From positions 186,001 to 250,000 of the forward strand of contig NZ_CP021642.1 in NCBI RefSeq assembly GCF_003048375.1: DNA of 64,000 nt, given 5' to 3'. Of the stretch, positions 1 to 9,240 are shown in pieces. The translations under genes were made by a program, and so were the position numbers. The DNA is from Campylobacter concisus. GTDB lineage: Bacteria; Campylobacterota; Campylobacteria; Campylobacterales; Campylobacteraceae. A model generated the notes under the pieces. The model had not been told where the DNA came from. It did not search any database and saw nothing but the letters and a program-made list of their open reading frames with translations. The number at the start of each line of letters is the position of its first letter. Position 1 is the stretch's first letter.

Positions 1-1158
1 CTTCGCGTTTTGCCTTGATATAAGGGCATCTCTAACCTCGCCAAGTGCCGATCTAACAGTCGCTTCGTAAGTGATAGCTGCGATTTGCTCGTTTGTCTCA
101 GCAACACGGACATTGTTTTTTGTCCTGCCAAAATCAAAAATTTTCTGTGTTAAATTTGCTCCCAAGCTCCAAACGCTTGCGCTGCCCATAAAGATTCTAT
201 CAAACTCATCACTTGCAAAGCCAAAAAGACCTGTAAGAGATAGTGTTGGGAAATATTGAGCGCGCGCCACACCCACAAGGGCATTTGTAGCTTTTAGATC
301 TGCTAGCGCCTTTGCCACGTCACTTCTTCTAAGCAAAACATCTGAGCTGATGCCAGCCTTTATCTCAGGCGAGCTTGGTAAATTTTGCGCACTAGCAACA
401 GCTCCTTTTAAAATTTCATCATTGCTTTTGCCAGTTAGGATGGCTAGCGAAGTAAGCGCTTGTGACTTTGAGTTTAGCACTGAAGTTAGGCTAGTTTTTG
501 CCCTTTCTACTTCAGCCTTGCTTTGCAGATAGGTCATCTCATTTATGCCACCAAGATCAAGCTGCGTCTTGCGGAGTGCTAACGTATCTTCGTAGGTCTT
601 TAGTGTCTCTTTTAGCACTGCTTCTTGCATGTTTAGTGACACTAGAGCAAAGTAGCTTTTTGCCACACTTGAGCTAAGGCTAAGCCTTGCACTATCATAG
701 TCAAATTTGCTCGAATTTAAATTTTCATTAGCTGCAAGCACACTATTTCTTACTCTGCCCCAGAGATCTATCTCGTAGTTTAGTCCTAAATTTATGCTCG
801 AACTTCTATAGCGTGTTTGAGGCTGCCTAGTGTAAGTTTCACCACTGGTCTTTGCCTTGGTATAACTTACATTTAAATTTACCCCCGGTAGCAAGTCAGC
901 TTCAGCAACGCCAAGGCTTGCCTTTGCTTTTTGTAAATTTAAATATGCAATGCGTAAATTTGTATTTTTCTCAAGCGCGCTTTCGACTAGAGAATTTAAA
1001 TTTTCATCATGAAATTCTTTCCACCAAAGATCTCTTATATCGCTTGTCTCGAAAGTATATGTCGAGGTAAAATTTGTATCCACATTTGGCATATCTGGGC
1101 GAAACGAGCAACCAGCCAAAAACGCCGCCGTTATAAGTATAAACGCCTTATTTCTCAT
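1..1158 (-). CDS. cmeC: CmeC, outer-membrane channel of RND efflux pump (partial, C-terminus beyond window)
   Basis: TolC-type outer-membrane lipoprotein that forms the exit duct of the CmeABC multidrug and bile-salt efflux pump. Translating the minus strand from the ATG at 1158 gives a lipoprotein signal with lipobox LAGC (Cys17) and then the NodT/OprM-like pattern of long helices and short strands, including the phrase NYEIDLWGRV typical of the family. About 386 codons are visible with no stop, and the family is usually near 490 residues, so roughly 100 residues lie beyond base 1. The start overlaps the end of cmeB by 11 bases, so the two are translationally coupled. The order cmeR, cmeA, cmeB, cmeC in the direction of transcription matches C. 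jejuni. Identity is secure from context and sequence. Confidence 0.93.
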   Translation of the reverse strand, partial: MRNKAFILITAAFLAGCSFRPDMPNVDTNFTSTYTFETSDIRDLWWKEFHDENLNSLVESALEKNTNLRIAYLNLQKAKASLGVAEADLLPGVNLNVSYTKAKTSGETYTRQPQTRYRSSSINLGLNYEIDLWGRVRNSVLAANENLNSSKFDYDSARLSLSSSVAKSYFALVSLNMQEAVLKETLKTYEDTLALRKTQLDLGGINEMTYLQSKAEVERAKTSLTSVLNSKSQALTSLAILTGKSNDEILKGAVASAQNLPSSPEIKAGISSDVLLRRSDVAKALADLKATNALVGVARAQYFPTLSLTGLFGFASDEFDRIFMGSASVWSLGANLTQKIFDFGRTKNNVRVAETNEQIAAITYEATVRSALGEVRDALISRQNAK

Positions 1159-4100
1159 CTTTTTTTGCTCCCTTTTTCCAGTATTTTTCATTTAAATTTT
1201 CAAGCAAATAGTAAAACATTGGCACAAAAAATATCGCTATCGTAGTAGAAGCGATCATGCCGCCAACCACGCCAGTTCCTAGTGAGTGGCGAGATGCAGC
1301 GCCAGCGCCTGTGCTTATAACCATTGGGAAAACACCTAGTGTAAATGCGATTGAGGTCATTACGATAGGTCTAAAGCGAAGTTTTGCCGCATTTACAGCT
1401 GATTCAAATATGCTCTTTCCGCTCTCGCGCTCTTGCATAGCAAATTCTACGATCAAGATGGCGTTTTTAGCCGCCAGACCGATGAGTAGCAAAAGACCGA
1501 TCTCAAAGTAGATATCGTTTGTTAGCCCTCTTATCCAAACAGCTAGCAACGAGCCAAATACCGCAAATGGCACGGCTGTGATAACCGCAAGTGGGATGAG
1601 CCATCTTTCGTACTGAGCAGCAAGGATCAAAAAGACAAATACCATACCAAAGATAAAGGCGACCGTGCCTGTTCCTTGAGAATTTACCTCTTGATACGCA
1701 GTTCCAGCCCAGCTTATGGCGTAGTCGTCGCTACTTAGCGTGTCATTTACGACCTCTTGGATCGCTCTTATCGCATCACCTGATGTGTAGCCAGGTTTTG
1801 GATCGCCCATGATCTTAGCCGCTGGAAAGAGGTTAAATCTATCAACGATATCAGGTCCGATCGATCTTGTGAGCGTCGCTACTGAATTTAGTGGCACCAT
1901 GCCGCCATCTTTTGAGCGGACGAAAATTTTTCTTAGATCCTCTGGGTTGTTTCTAAAGTTATCGCTTGCCCTTGCATATACGCGGTATGATTTACCCGCA
2001 AGGTTGAAGTCGTTTATGTAGTAAGAGCCAAAGCTAGCCGCTATCGTGCTAAAAATTTCGCTCTCGCTTACGCCAAATAGCCTTGCCTTTTCTTTATCAA
2101 CTGTTATCTTAAACTGGCGGTAGTTTGTCTCAAGCGTAGTTCTTACACCAGTTAGTTCAGGCCTTGCGTTTGCAGCTGCAGTTACCTTTCTAGCGTCCGC
2201 TTCTATCTCGTTGTAGCTCTTGCCGCTCTTATTTTGTAGATACATCTCAAAGCCGCCAGTCATTGATAGACCCATGATAGGTGGCACATTTACGACAAAG
2301 GTCATTGAGTTTTTTGAACCCCAAAGCATGCCATTAAACTGACCTACTAAGGCATCTGCACCGTCCGTTGCGCCTTTTCTTTCGCTCCAGTCTTTTAGCT
2401 TGACAAAGCTGATGGCTGAGTTTTCTCTAAGTGAGCTAGCTAGCATATCATAGCCTGCAAATCCCATGGTAAATTCGACATTTGGGTTGCTCAAAATGGC
2501 GTTACTAATAGATTTTACCTCTTCTTTGGTCTTTAGCATATTTGTTGAAGGTGGAAGCGAGGTGATAACCAACAAAGCGCCCTTATCTTCTGAAGGCACA
2601 AGCCCTTTTGGCACCTTTTGAAAAAGGCCATACGTCGCAAATCCCATTATGCCAATGACTATAAAGCTAATGATGACGTGTTTTAAAATTTTTGCCACGC
2701 CTGCTGTAAAGAGCCTAGTGCTAAAGTCAAAGAAGTCATTAAATTTCTGAACTATCCAAAATGGTTTGTTCTCTTGCTTTTTAAGCATAACCGCACAAAG
2801 TGCTGGCGTAAGAGTAAGAGCGACAAAGCCTGAGATACAAACAGCAACGACAAGTGTTAGCGCAAACTGCTTTTGTATAACGCCGACAAAGCCCTCCATA
2901 AATGAAACTGGCACGAAAACCGCGCAAAGCACGAGCACGATAGAGATAACCGGAGTTTGCACCTCCTCCATCGCCTTAAATGTCGCGTCTTTTACGCTTA
3001 TCTCTTTATCTTCGTGCAAAATTCTCTCAACGTTTTCTATAACGATGATCGCGTCATCCACGACGATACCGATGGCTAGGATCAGGGCAAAAAGTGTGAT
3101 CAAATTTATACTAAAGCCCATCACATAAAGCCCGCCAAATGTGCCTATGATAGAGACTGGCACGGCGAGCATTGGTATGATGGTAGCTCTAAAGCTCTTT
3201 AAGAAGAAGTACATTACGATAAGAACTAGCACCATCGCTTCTATGAAAGTTTTTATAACTTCGTCTATTGAGACGGTGATAAATTCAGTTGGATTGTAAG
3301 CTATCGTGTGCTCTAGGCCAACTGGGTAGGTTTTCTTTAGCTCTTCAAGCTTTGCTTTGACCGCTTCAGCAGTTGCAAGTGCGTTTGCGTCGTTTTGCAA
3401 AAATAGCAAAAGTGGCACTGCTGGCTTGCCATTTAGCATAGCTTCAGATGCGTAGCTAGCAGCTCCAAGCTCTACTGTGGCGACCTCTTTTAGTTTAACG
3501 ACAGTACCGTTTTCACTCTTTATCAAAATTTCGCCAAACTGTTTTGGATCTTTAAAACGTCCTTCAGAAACTACCGAATAAACATAAGGATTTTCGCCCT
3601 TTGATGGCTGCTCGCCGATCTTGCCAGCGGCGTATTGTGAGTTTTGAATTTTTACTTGAGAGATGACGTCGCTTGGAGTTAGTTTAAACTGAGCGAGTTT
3701 GTCTGGCTTTAGCCAAATTCTCATCGAGTACTCTTTGTTGCCAATTAGCACTGTATCACCGATGCCATTTACCCTTTTGATCGCATCAGCGATGTTTAAA
3801 TTTACATAGTTATATAGCTCAACTTGGTTCATATTTGGATTTGTAAAGCCAACTACTTGAAGGATCGAGCCACTTCTTTCACGCACCGTTACGCCCATAT
3901 TTTGCACCTCTTGAGGCAATCTTGAAAGGGCAGCTTGCACGCGGTTATTTACATCGATCGTAGCTTGTTTTGCTGATGATCCGATCTTAAAATATACGCT
4001 TATATTCATAGTACCAGCTGAGCTTGATGTACTTTGCATATAGAGCATATTTTCAACACCATTTATCTGATCTTCAATGGCACTTGCGACTGAGTCAGCG

Positions 4101-4273
4101 ATAGTCTGCGCATCAGCACCACTATATGTCGCAGTTACAGAGACAGTAGGCGGAGTAAGACTTGGATACTCCTCTATCGGAAGCCCCTTGATACCCATAA
4201 AACCTGCTATAACTATGATGATAGATATAACAGTTGCAAATATCGGGCGGTTTATGAAAAATCTTGAAAACAT
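1148..4273 (-). CDS. cmeB: CmeB, RND inner-membrane multidrug transporter
   Basis: Proton-driven resistance-nodulation-division pump of the inner membrane that exports antibiotics, bile salts and dyes through CmeA and CmeC. The 1041-residue length is standard for the HAE1 family. The sequence shows the N-terminal RPIFA segment of the first membrane helix, two large periplasmic loops, the helix IV region with the paired acidic residues GIVVDDAI that carry protons, and the conserved late motif GAGAASRHSLGTGVVGGM. It starts 10 bases after the cmeA stop and overlaps cmeC, so it is the middle gene of the operon. Nothing is broken or missing. Expression is presumably set by CmeR acting at the operator upstream of cmeA. 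Confidence 0.97.
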   Translation of the reverse strand: MFSRFFINRPIFATVISIIIVIAGFMGIKGLPIEEYPSLTPPTVSVTATYSGADAQTIADSVASAIEDQINGVENMLYMQSTSSSAGTMNISVYFKIGSSAKQATIDVNNRVQAALSRLPQEVQNMGVTVRERSGSILQVVGFTNPNMNQVELYNYVNLNIADAIKRVNGIGDTVLIGNKEYSMRIWLKPDKLAQFKLTPSDVISQVKIQNSQYAAGKIGEQPSKGENPYVYSVVSEGRFKDPKQFGEILIKSENGTVVKLKEVATVELGAASYASEAMLNGKPAVPLLLFLQNDANALATAEAVKAKLEELKKTYPVGLEHTIAYNPTEFITVSIDEVIKTFIEAMVLVLIVMYFFLKSFRATIIPMLAVPVSIIGTFGGLYVMGFSINLITLFALILAIGIVVDDAIIVIENVERILHEDKEISVKDATFKAMEEVQTPVISIVLVLCAVFVPVSFMEGFVGVIQKQFALTLVVAVCISGFVALTLTPALCAVMLKKQENKPFWIVQKFNDFFDFSTRLFTAGVAKILKHVIISFIVIGIMGFATYGLFQKVPKGLVPSEDKGALLVITSLPPSTNMLKTKEEVKSISNAILSNPNVEFTMGFAGYDMLASSLRENSAISFVKLKDWSERKGATDGADALVGQFNGMLWGSKNSMTFVVNVPPIMGLSMTGGFEMYLQNKSGKSYNEIEADARKVTAAANARPELTGVRTTLETNYRQFKITVDKEKARLFGVSESEIFSTIAASFGSYYINDFNLAGKSYRVYARASDNFRNNPEDLRKIFVRSKDGGMVPLNSVATLTRSIGPDIVDRFNLFPAAKIMGDPKPGYTSGDAIRAIQEVVNDTLSSDDYAISWAGTAYQEVNSQGTGTVAFIFGMVFVFLILAAQYERWLIPLAVITAVPFAVFGSLLAVWIRGLTNDIYFEIGLLLLIGLAAKNAILIVEFAMQERESGKSIFESAVNAAKLRFRPIVMTSIAFTLGVFPMVISTGAGAASRHSLGTGVVGGMIASTTIAIFFVPMFYYLLENLNEKYWKKGAKKDEK

Positions 4274-4283
4274 CTATCTGCCT

Positions 4284-5441
4284 TTACTTGCTACTTGTAG
4301 CGTTTGCGTCTTTGTTTAAGAAATTTGCGCTTAGGTCTTTGTCAGTTTCAACTGGTGCGCCAACTCCGATTTTAAGGAAGTTATTAACTATTATCTTATC
4401 GCCCTCTTCAAGACCCTCAGTCACTACGACCATATCTTTTGTTTGATATCCTGTTTTTACATTTTTTTGGCCTACTTTGCCATCTTTTACGACCAAGACA
4501 TAAGTGTTTGTAGCGCTTTGTTGAAGGGCAACTTGTGGGATGTTAAAGGCATTTTTTTGAACAAAACCGCTCATCTTTATATGACCAAACGCACCTGGTA
4601 AAATTTTACCCTCGCTGTTATCAAAGCTAGCCTTTGCTAAAACGCTGCCAGTTGCAGTATTTACGACATTATCTATAAATGTCACTTTGCCAGTGAAATT
4701 TTCATTGTTTAAATTTAAGACAGCCTCGCTATTTAGTTGCTGCCAAGCGCCACTATCTAAATTTGCTTTTCTGCTTAGATTATCCACGTCTGCGATGTAA
4801 AAGTCAGCCTCGATCGGATTTATCTTAGTTAGCCTTACAAGCTGAGTTTGGCTTGCTACTACAAGTGAGCCAACATCTACTTTATTATCGCCCACTACGC
4901 CGTCAAATGGAGCTACTATACTTGTGTAGCCTAGATCTATTTTTGCGCTTTTTAAATTTGCTTTTGCGCTTACTAAATTTGCATTTGCGATATCGTAAGC
5001 TGCAACGGCTGCGTCGTAGTCTTTTTGAGAGACTGCATTTTTCTTATAAAGGGCAGAAATTCTTTTAAACTCAGTTTCGGCATTTTTTAAATTTGCATTT
5101 GCAACGCCAACGGCTGCATCAAGTGAGTCGTAGCTAGCTTGATATTTCTCTGGATCTATGAGAAATAGCTTCTCTCCAGCCTTGACCTTATCGCCAGGCT
5201 TAAAAAACTGCTTTATGATCGTGCCGCCAACCTTTGGATAGATGATGACATCTTGGTTACTTGTAACTGTGGCTGTGTAGTCAAAGCTAATAGGCACATC
5301 TGTTTTTTGTGCAACAAATATATCAACATGAGATGTTGGCATCTGGCGGCCTGCAACAGCCTTTTTGTCGCCACTTTCAAAGCAGCCAGAAAGCAAAAAA
5401 ACGGCAACTGAAAGCACAAGAAAACTCTTAAATTTCAACAT
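4284..5441 (-). CDS. cmeA: CmeA, periplasmic adaptor (membrane fusion) lipoprotein
   Basis: Membrane fusion protein that bridges CmeB and CmeC across the periplasm. The 385-residue product has a lipoprotein signal with lipobox LSGC (Cys20), followed by a biotinyl-lipoyl-like half (PKVGGTIIKQFFKPGDKV), an alpha-helical hairpin rich in Ala/Asn/Lys (about residues 95-170), the second lipoyl half (IVAPFDGVVGD) and a beta-barrel domain. This domain order is that of AcrA/CmeA. It is the first gene of the cmeABC operon; the 107-base gap to cmeR contains the operator at 5483-5502. Start ATG at 5441 is preceded by an AG-rich ribosome site (AAGAGAGG). Confidence 0.96.
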   Translation of the reverse strand: MLKFKSFLVLSVAVFLLSGCFESGDKKAVAGRQMPTSHVDIFVAQKTDVPISFDYTATVTSNQDVIIYPKVGGTIIKQFFKPGDKVKAGEKLFLIDPEKYQASYDSLDAAVGVANANLKNAETEFKRISALYKKNAVSQKDYDAAVAAYDIANANLVSAKANLKSAKIDLGYTSIVAPFDGVVGDNKVDVGSLVVASQTQLVRLTKINPIEADFYIADVDNLSRKANLDSGAWQQLNSEAVLNLNNENFTGKVTFIDNVVNTATGSVLAKASFDNSEGKILPGAFGHIKMSGFVQKNAFNIPQVALQQSATNTYVLVVKDGKVGQKNVKTGYQTKDMVVVTEGLEEGDKIIVNNFLKIGVGAPVETDKDLSANFLNKDANATSSK

Positions 5442-5482
5442 AAAAACCTCTCTTAACTTTAAATTTTAATCCCAATTTTAGT

Positions 5483-5502
5483 TTTGTAATTTTCATTACA
5501 AA
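5483..5502. promoter_or_regulatory. CmeR operator (inverted repeat) in front of cmeABC
   Basis: Perfect inverted repeat TTTGTAAT-TTTC-ATTACAAA, centred about 50 bases upstream of the cmeA start. Its core arms TGTAAT and ATTACA with a 4-base spacer are the same as those of the CmeR operator I recall for C. jejuni (TGTAAT, AT-rich spacer, ATTACA). The adjacent gene encodes the TetR-type repressor, so the site is assigned as the CmeR operator. Binding is inferred from sequence, not shown. Confidence 0.85.
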
Positions 5503-5548
5503 TTATAAAAGTCACTGACTATAACTAAATATAAATTAAAAGTCAATT

Positions 5549-6175
5549 CTACTTTTCAATGATGCCATTTAAAAATAGCTCAACACACAAAGCAACGTGT
5601 TCTTCACGCTCCTTTTTGCTTAGTTTTGGCTCCTCGTTTAACATAAGCGAATCATAGTAGCAAAGCCCGATAACACATTGTTTAAAACACTTCGTGATAA
5701 ATTTGGCTGGGAATTTTGGATTTAGCTGTGATTTTATCTCATCTCTTTCAAAGAAATTTATAAGCACAAGGTCGATCTTGTTTAAAATTTGATCTAAAAA
5801 TACCCTGCCAAGCCTACCGCCATTTTTAGGGCCCTCACTCATCATTATCCTGCCAAGTGAGATATTTTTCTTGGTGCAGATGATAGAAAAAATAATGGTT
5901 GCAAATTTGGTTAAAAACTCCTCCAAGCTGTGAGAAATTTTAAGATCTATCCTCTCATCGACCTCTTTTATAAGCGCATCTATCTCTTGCTCGATGATCG
6001 CTTGAAAAAGCCCCTCTTTGCTCTCAAAAAATGTGTAAATGCTAGCAAGTGAGCCGCCACTTATCGCCACGATATCGCTAAGGCTAGTCTTTTCGTAGCC
6101 ATTTTTTAAAAATAGCTCAAGCGCTGTTTTTACGATGAGCTCGTATCGTTTTTTGCCTTTTTCTGATATCGCCAT
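5549..6175 (-). CDS. cmeR: CmeR, TetR-family repressor of cmeABC
   Basis: TetR-family transcriptional repressor that controls the efflux operon and is released by ligands such as bile salts in C. jejuni. The 208-residue protein has the TetR helix-turn-helix near residues 25-60 (LSDIVAISGGSLASIYTFFESKEGLF) and a helical ligand-binding C-terminal domain; C. jejuni CmeR is about 210 residues. It lies directly upstream of cmeA in the same orientation. The region between them carries a perfect inverted repeat suitable for a dimer of this family. Some read-through from cmeR into cmeA is possible because no strong terminator is visible between them. Confidence 0.93.
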   Translation of the reverse strand: MAISEKGKKRYELIVKTALELFLKNGYEKTSLSDIVAISGGSLASIYTFFESKEGLFQAIIEQEIDALIKEVDERIDLKISHSLEEFLTKFATIIFSIICTKKNISLGRIMMSEGPKNGGRLGRVFLDQILNKIDLVLINFFERDEIKSQLNPKFPAKFITKCFKQCVIGLCYYDSLMLNEEPKLSKKEREEHVALCVELFLNGIIEK

Positions 6176-6205
6176 TTCACTTCCCGCTAAATTTTCGCCA
6201 TTTTA

Positions 6206-7531
6206 TCATCTTTTAGGATAGATAAAGGTGCTAGCCCTTTGCACGCTGATAGTTGGCTCGTCAGTGGCGTAAGCTTTTATATTTATATGTTTTAAAAGAT
6301 CTTTTTCGCTTGTGTTTTCATTTTTTGATTTTAGCGTGACGATGACCTTTTGTTTTGCGCCAGCTTTTAGTGTAAAAGGCTTATTTGGACGAGAAATTTC
6401 TATGCTTTTATCATCTATCTCAAAGTAAAATTTATGATCCTTGCTTTGGGTATTTTGCACCAAGAAAACGTAAGAATTTTCAACCTCACCTTGCTCTAAA
6501 ACCTTGTAAAGCTCGCTAGTTCTATTTATATTTAAAAGCATGCTCTCTTTTTTACCGCTCATCAGCGCTGCAGCTACCAAAACTACGCACAAAATGACAA
6601 GATAAGCAACCGTTCTAAACCTAAAAATTTTCACCTTTTTATTTTCATTTTGAGAATTTATGCTTCTCCACTCGATGAGCGAGGTTTCGTTAAAATGCCC
6701 CATCACTTTAGTGCACGCGTCGCTACACTCAAGGCAGTTTATACATTCAAGCTGCATGCCTTTTCTTATATCTATATGCGTTGGGCATATCCTCACGCAC
6801 GCCTCGCACCCAGTACAAAGCGCGCCTTCTTCTTTTGGCTTTTTAAATTTCTCCCGGCCCTCATATATGACGCCGCCTCGTTTTTGATTGTAGATAACTT
6901 GTATCGTGTCGCTGTCAAACATAACTGACTGCACCCTCGCATACGGGCAGACATAGACGCAGAAATTTTCTTTTAAAATGACCACGTCATAGACTAGCCA
7001 AGCAGCGATGCTAAGCCAAAATGCAAGTAAAATTTTATGTTCGCTTGCATCATTTAGATAAGCAAAAAAATCAAGCGGTGGCACAAAAAACCACAAGAAA
7101 TTTGCAGCTATGATAAGTGCTAAAACGCACCAAATTCCAACTGCTAATGCACGTTTAAAAATTTGACCTTGTGGCTCATTTTGTTTGTTTTGGATATTTT
7201 TTCTGATCTTTAAAATTTTAGTTTGCAAAAGGTCACGAAAGAGCGTTCTAAAAATGGTCTGCGGACAGCTCCAACCACACCAGACGCGCCCTGCAAGCGT
7301 CGTTAAGAAAAATATGCTTAAAAACAAAGTGATAAACAAAAATGGCAGCAAATATAGCTCTTGCATATCAAATTTTGTAAAAAATAGATCAACTCTACTC
7401 TTATCAAAACTTAGCAAAAATAGCTGCGCGTCATTTATCCTGATAAATGGCAAAATAAATACAAATAGCGTGATACAGGCAAAAAAAATGTAACGCCTCT
7501 TGGCGTAGCTAAGATGAATATCCTTTGACAT
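6206..7531 (-). CDS. ccoG: CcoG-family copper-handling ferredoxin, cbb3 oxidase accessory protein
   Basis: Membrane-bound iron-sulfur protein of the CcoG/RdxA/FixG family, which in other bacteria reduces Cu(II) to Cu(I) for assembly of cbb3 cytochrome oxidase. The 441-residue sequence has several membrane helices in the first half, the motif WCGWSCPQ at 84-91, a CVYVCPYARVQS segment near 191-202, and two [4Fe-4S] motifs: C239-x2-C242-x2-C245-x3-C249P and C263-x2-C266-x2-C269-x3-C273. The C-terminal third is an Ig-like periplasmic domain as in FixG. It ends 30 bases upstream of cmeR on the same strand and may be read into it. The start at 7531 faces rpsU across a 144-base divergent promoter region. 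Confidence 0.92.
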   Translation of the reverse strand: MSKDIHLSYAKRRYIFFACITLFVFILPFIRINDAQLFLLSFDKSRVDLFFTKFDMQELYLLPFLFITLFLSIFFLTTLAGRVWCGWSCPQTIFRTLFRDLLQTKILKIRKNIQNKQNEPQGQIFKRALAVGIWCVLALIIAANFLWFFVPPLDFFAYLNDASEHKILLAFWLSIAAWLVYDVVILKENFCVYVCPYARVQSVMFDSDTIQVIYNQKRGGVIYEGREKFKKPKEEGALCTGCEACVRICPTHIDIRKGMQLECINCLECSDACTKVMGHFNETSLIEWRSINSQNENKKVKIFRFRTVAYLVILCVVLVAAALMSGKKESMLLNINRTSELYKVLEQGEVENSYVFLVQNTQSKDHKFYFEIDDKSIEISRPNKPFTLKAGAKQKVIVTLKSKNENTSEKDLLKHINIKAYATDEPTISVQRASTFIYPKR

Positions 7532-7675
7532 GGTTAGCCTTTTTTTGAAATTTTAAGATTATAAATTTTGGGTTATTAAAAAAGTATTAAATATTTTAAA
7601 TTTGCCTAAAAGCTTAAATTTATGAAAGTTAAACTATACTCACGGCTTATTTTAATCTGAAAGGTGGTGAGGACG

Positions 7676-7888
7676 TTGCCTGGTATTAAGGTACATCCTA
7701 ACGAGTCATTTGACGAGGGTTACAGAAAGTTTAAAAAACAAACTGACCGTAATTTAGTCGTAACTGAAGCAAGAGCTAGACGCTTCTTTGAGCCTAAAAC
7801 TGAGATCCGCAAGAAACAAAAAATTGCAGCTCGCAAGAAAATGCTTAAACGTCTTTATATGCTTAGACGCTACGAGTCAAGACTCTAA
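7676..7888 (+). CDS. rpsU: 30S ribosomal protein S21
   Basis: Small-subunit ribosomal protein bS21. The product from the TTG at 7676 reads [11 protein letters not shown] after the initiator and ends [11 protein letters not shown], which gives exactly 70 residues, the usual length. A longer reading from GTG at 7664 exists but adds four residues (MVRT) that are absent from known S21 proteins, and those bases form the ribosome-binding site (AAGGTGGTGAGGA at 7661-7673). The choice of TTG therefore rests on family length and on the Shine-Dalgarno position. A strong hairpin follows at 7896-7920, so the gene is probably monocistronic. Confidence 0.96.
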   Translation: MPGIKVHPNESFDEGYRKFKKQTDRNLVVTEARARRFFEPKTEIRKKQKIAARKKMLKRLYMLRRYESRL

Positions 7889-7895
7889 AACCAAG

Positions 7896-7920
7896 ACAAA
7901 GAGGGCTTTGCTCTCTTTGT
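7896..7920 (+). terminator. Rho-independent-like terminator after rpsU
   Basis: Hairpin of ACAAAGAGGGC and GCTCTCTTTGT (11 pairs, one G-T) around a TTT loop, starting 7 bases after the rpsU stop and followed by a pyrimidine-rich tract TTAACTCTTCTTTT. Confidence 0.85.
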
Positions 7921-7991
7921 TTAACTCTTCTTTTAGCCTTATTTTTTTATAATCAAAGCAATTTTTTTATTTTATTTTAAACGGAAATCCG

Positions 7992-8624
7992 ATGCAAAAG
8001 CTAGCTGTAAATGAAGCTGCAGAAATTTTAGGCATAACAAAAGAAGCAGTCTATAATAGAATCCGACGAGGCTCGTTAAAAACGGTCATTGAAAATGGCA
8101 CTAAATTTGTCATCCTTGACGAGGAGCCAAGTAGCGAAAAACCCGCAAAAACCGCTTCAAAAAGCACAAAAACTAAACCCCAAAACGACGAGTTTGTAAG
8201 CTATTTGTTAAGTGAGCTAAATGAACTAAAGAGCTTAAATTTAAACTTACAAGCCGATAAAGATAGGCTTTTTAAAGAAAAAGAGCAGATGCTCATCGAG
8301 CGCAAAAATGAAATTTTGCAAATTTACAAGGACAGAGACGAGAAGCTCATGCAGTTTCTAAATGCTATGCAAAGACCACTTTTAGCGCCTAAAAACGAAA
8401 GTGCCGCAAGCGAAGTGGCGATAGATGCGCAGATAGAGGACGAGTCAAAATGGATAAATTTAAGCGAATATCTAAAGGAGTTAAATTTAAAGCCAAAAGC
8501 GACAAAAAAGATCAGTGAAAAGATAATAAAAGCGATACATCACTCCAAATTTATCAAATTTAAACGCGGCGTGATACTAGTTAGAAGACATAAAAATTTA
8601 AAAGAGTTGATAGGAGAGATATGA
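7992..8624 (+). CDS. HTH DNA-binding protein with coiled coil, function unknown
   Basis: 210-residue protein, not recognised by name. Residues 1-45 form a MerR/excisionase-type helix-turn-helix (VNEAAEILGITKEAVYNRIRRG) followed by a short beta wing. Residues about 70-115 are Lys/Glu/Leu-rich and predict a coiled coil. The C-terminal 60 residues (from WINLSEYLKELNL) look like a second small nucleic-acid-binding or pairing domain with many Lys. The last codon overlaps the start of the UPF0323 gene (ATGA at 8621-8624), so it is translationally coupled to the lipoprotein operon and may regulate it. Upstream, a GGAAATCCG stretch precedes the ATG. As far as I recall it is not between rpsU and the lipoprotein gene in C. 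jejuni. Confidence 0.75.
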   Translation: MQKLAVNEAAEILGITKEAVYNRIRRGSLKTVIENGTKFVILDEEPSSEKPAKTASKSTKTKPQNDEFVSYLLSELNELKSLNLNLQADKDRLFKEKEQMLIERKNEILQIYKDRDEKLMQFLNAMQRPLLAPKNESAASEVAIDAQIEDESKWINLSEYLKELNLKPKATKKISEKIIKAIHHSKFIKFKRGVILVRRHKNLKELIGEI

Positions 8625-9238
8625 AACACATTAAAAAAATAGCTACTTATGCTGCGGTTGGAGGATTTGGTGCCATTATCATGGCTGGACTTGCTGGTTG
8701 CGGAAGCGACGATGGCGGCAATGAAAACGCACTAAACGAAGTTGCGCAAAAAAACGGGGCCTTTGTCATCATCGAAGAGAGCGCGCCTGGCGTTTATAAA
8801 ATCTTAGAAGAGTATCCAAGCACCGAAACTAGGGTAGTGCTAAAAGATATGAACGGCACTGAGCGCGTGCTAAGCAAAGACGAGATCGATAAGCTTCTAG
8901 CGCAAGCAAACGCAAAGATCGACAACAACACTTCAAATTTGACAAGAACTAGCGATGCACAGCTAAGTAGCGGCGGGCTAAGCCTTGGCGAGACGATCCT
9001 TGCCTCAGCAGCTGGCGCGATACTTGGTAGCTGGATAGGCAGTAAGCTCTTTGGCAACCAAAATTTCCAAGCAAATCGCCAAAGCACATATAAAAATCCA
9101 AGTGCCTATACAAGAAGTGTGGATAGCTTTAACAAGCAAAAAGCGGCAAATTCTGCTGCAAGAAGCAGTGGTGGTAAGAGCGGATTTTTCGGTGGTGGCT
9201 CGAAGTCAGGCTCTAGCTCATCAAGTTTTGGAGGCTGA
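8621..9238 (+). CDS. UPF0323 family lipoprotein
   Basis: Campylobacter UPF0323 lipoprotein (Cj0371-like). The signal sequence runs to lipobox LAGC with Cys27; the mature protein has a conserved N-terminal part (KNGAFVIIEESAPGVYKILEEYPS), an acidic helical part, a short glycine/alanine membrane-like segment (LASAAGAILGSWIGSKLFG) and a low-complexity Gly/Ser tail ending SSSSFGG. It resembles E. coli YgiB in its position next to a YgiC-type ATP-grasp gene, which follows after 2 bases. Cj0371 has been linked to chemotaxis and virulence in C. jejuni; the biochemical role is not known to me. Confidence 0.88.
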   Translation: MKHIKKIATYAAVGGFGAIIMAGLAGCGSDDGGNENALNEVAQKNGAFVIIEESAPGVYKILEEYPSTETRVVLKDMNGTERVLSKDEIDKLLAQANAKIDNNTSNLTRTSDAQLSSGGLSLGETILASAAGAILGSWIGSKLFGNQNFQANRQSTYKNPSAYTRSVDSFNKQKAANSAARSSGGKSGFFGGGSKSGSSSSSFGG

Positions 9239-9240
9239 AA

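Noticed and set aside
2766-3128. 120-codon plus-strand frame in cmeB
   Set aside because: Antisense to an intact RND gene, Thr/Ser-rich shadow composition, no ribosome site.
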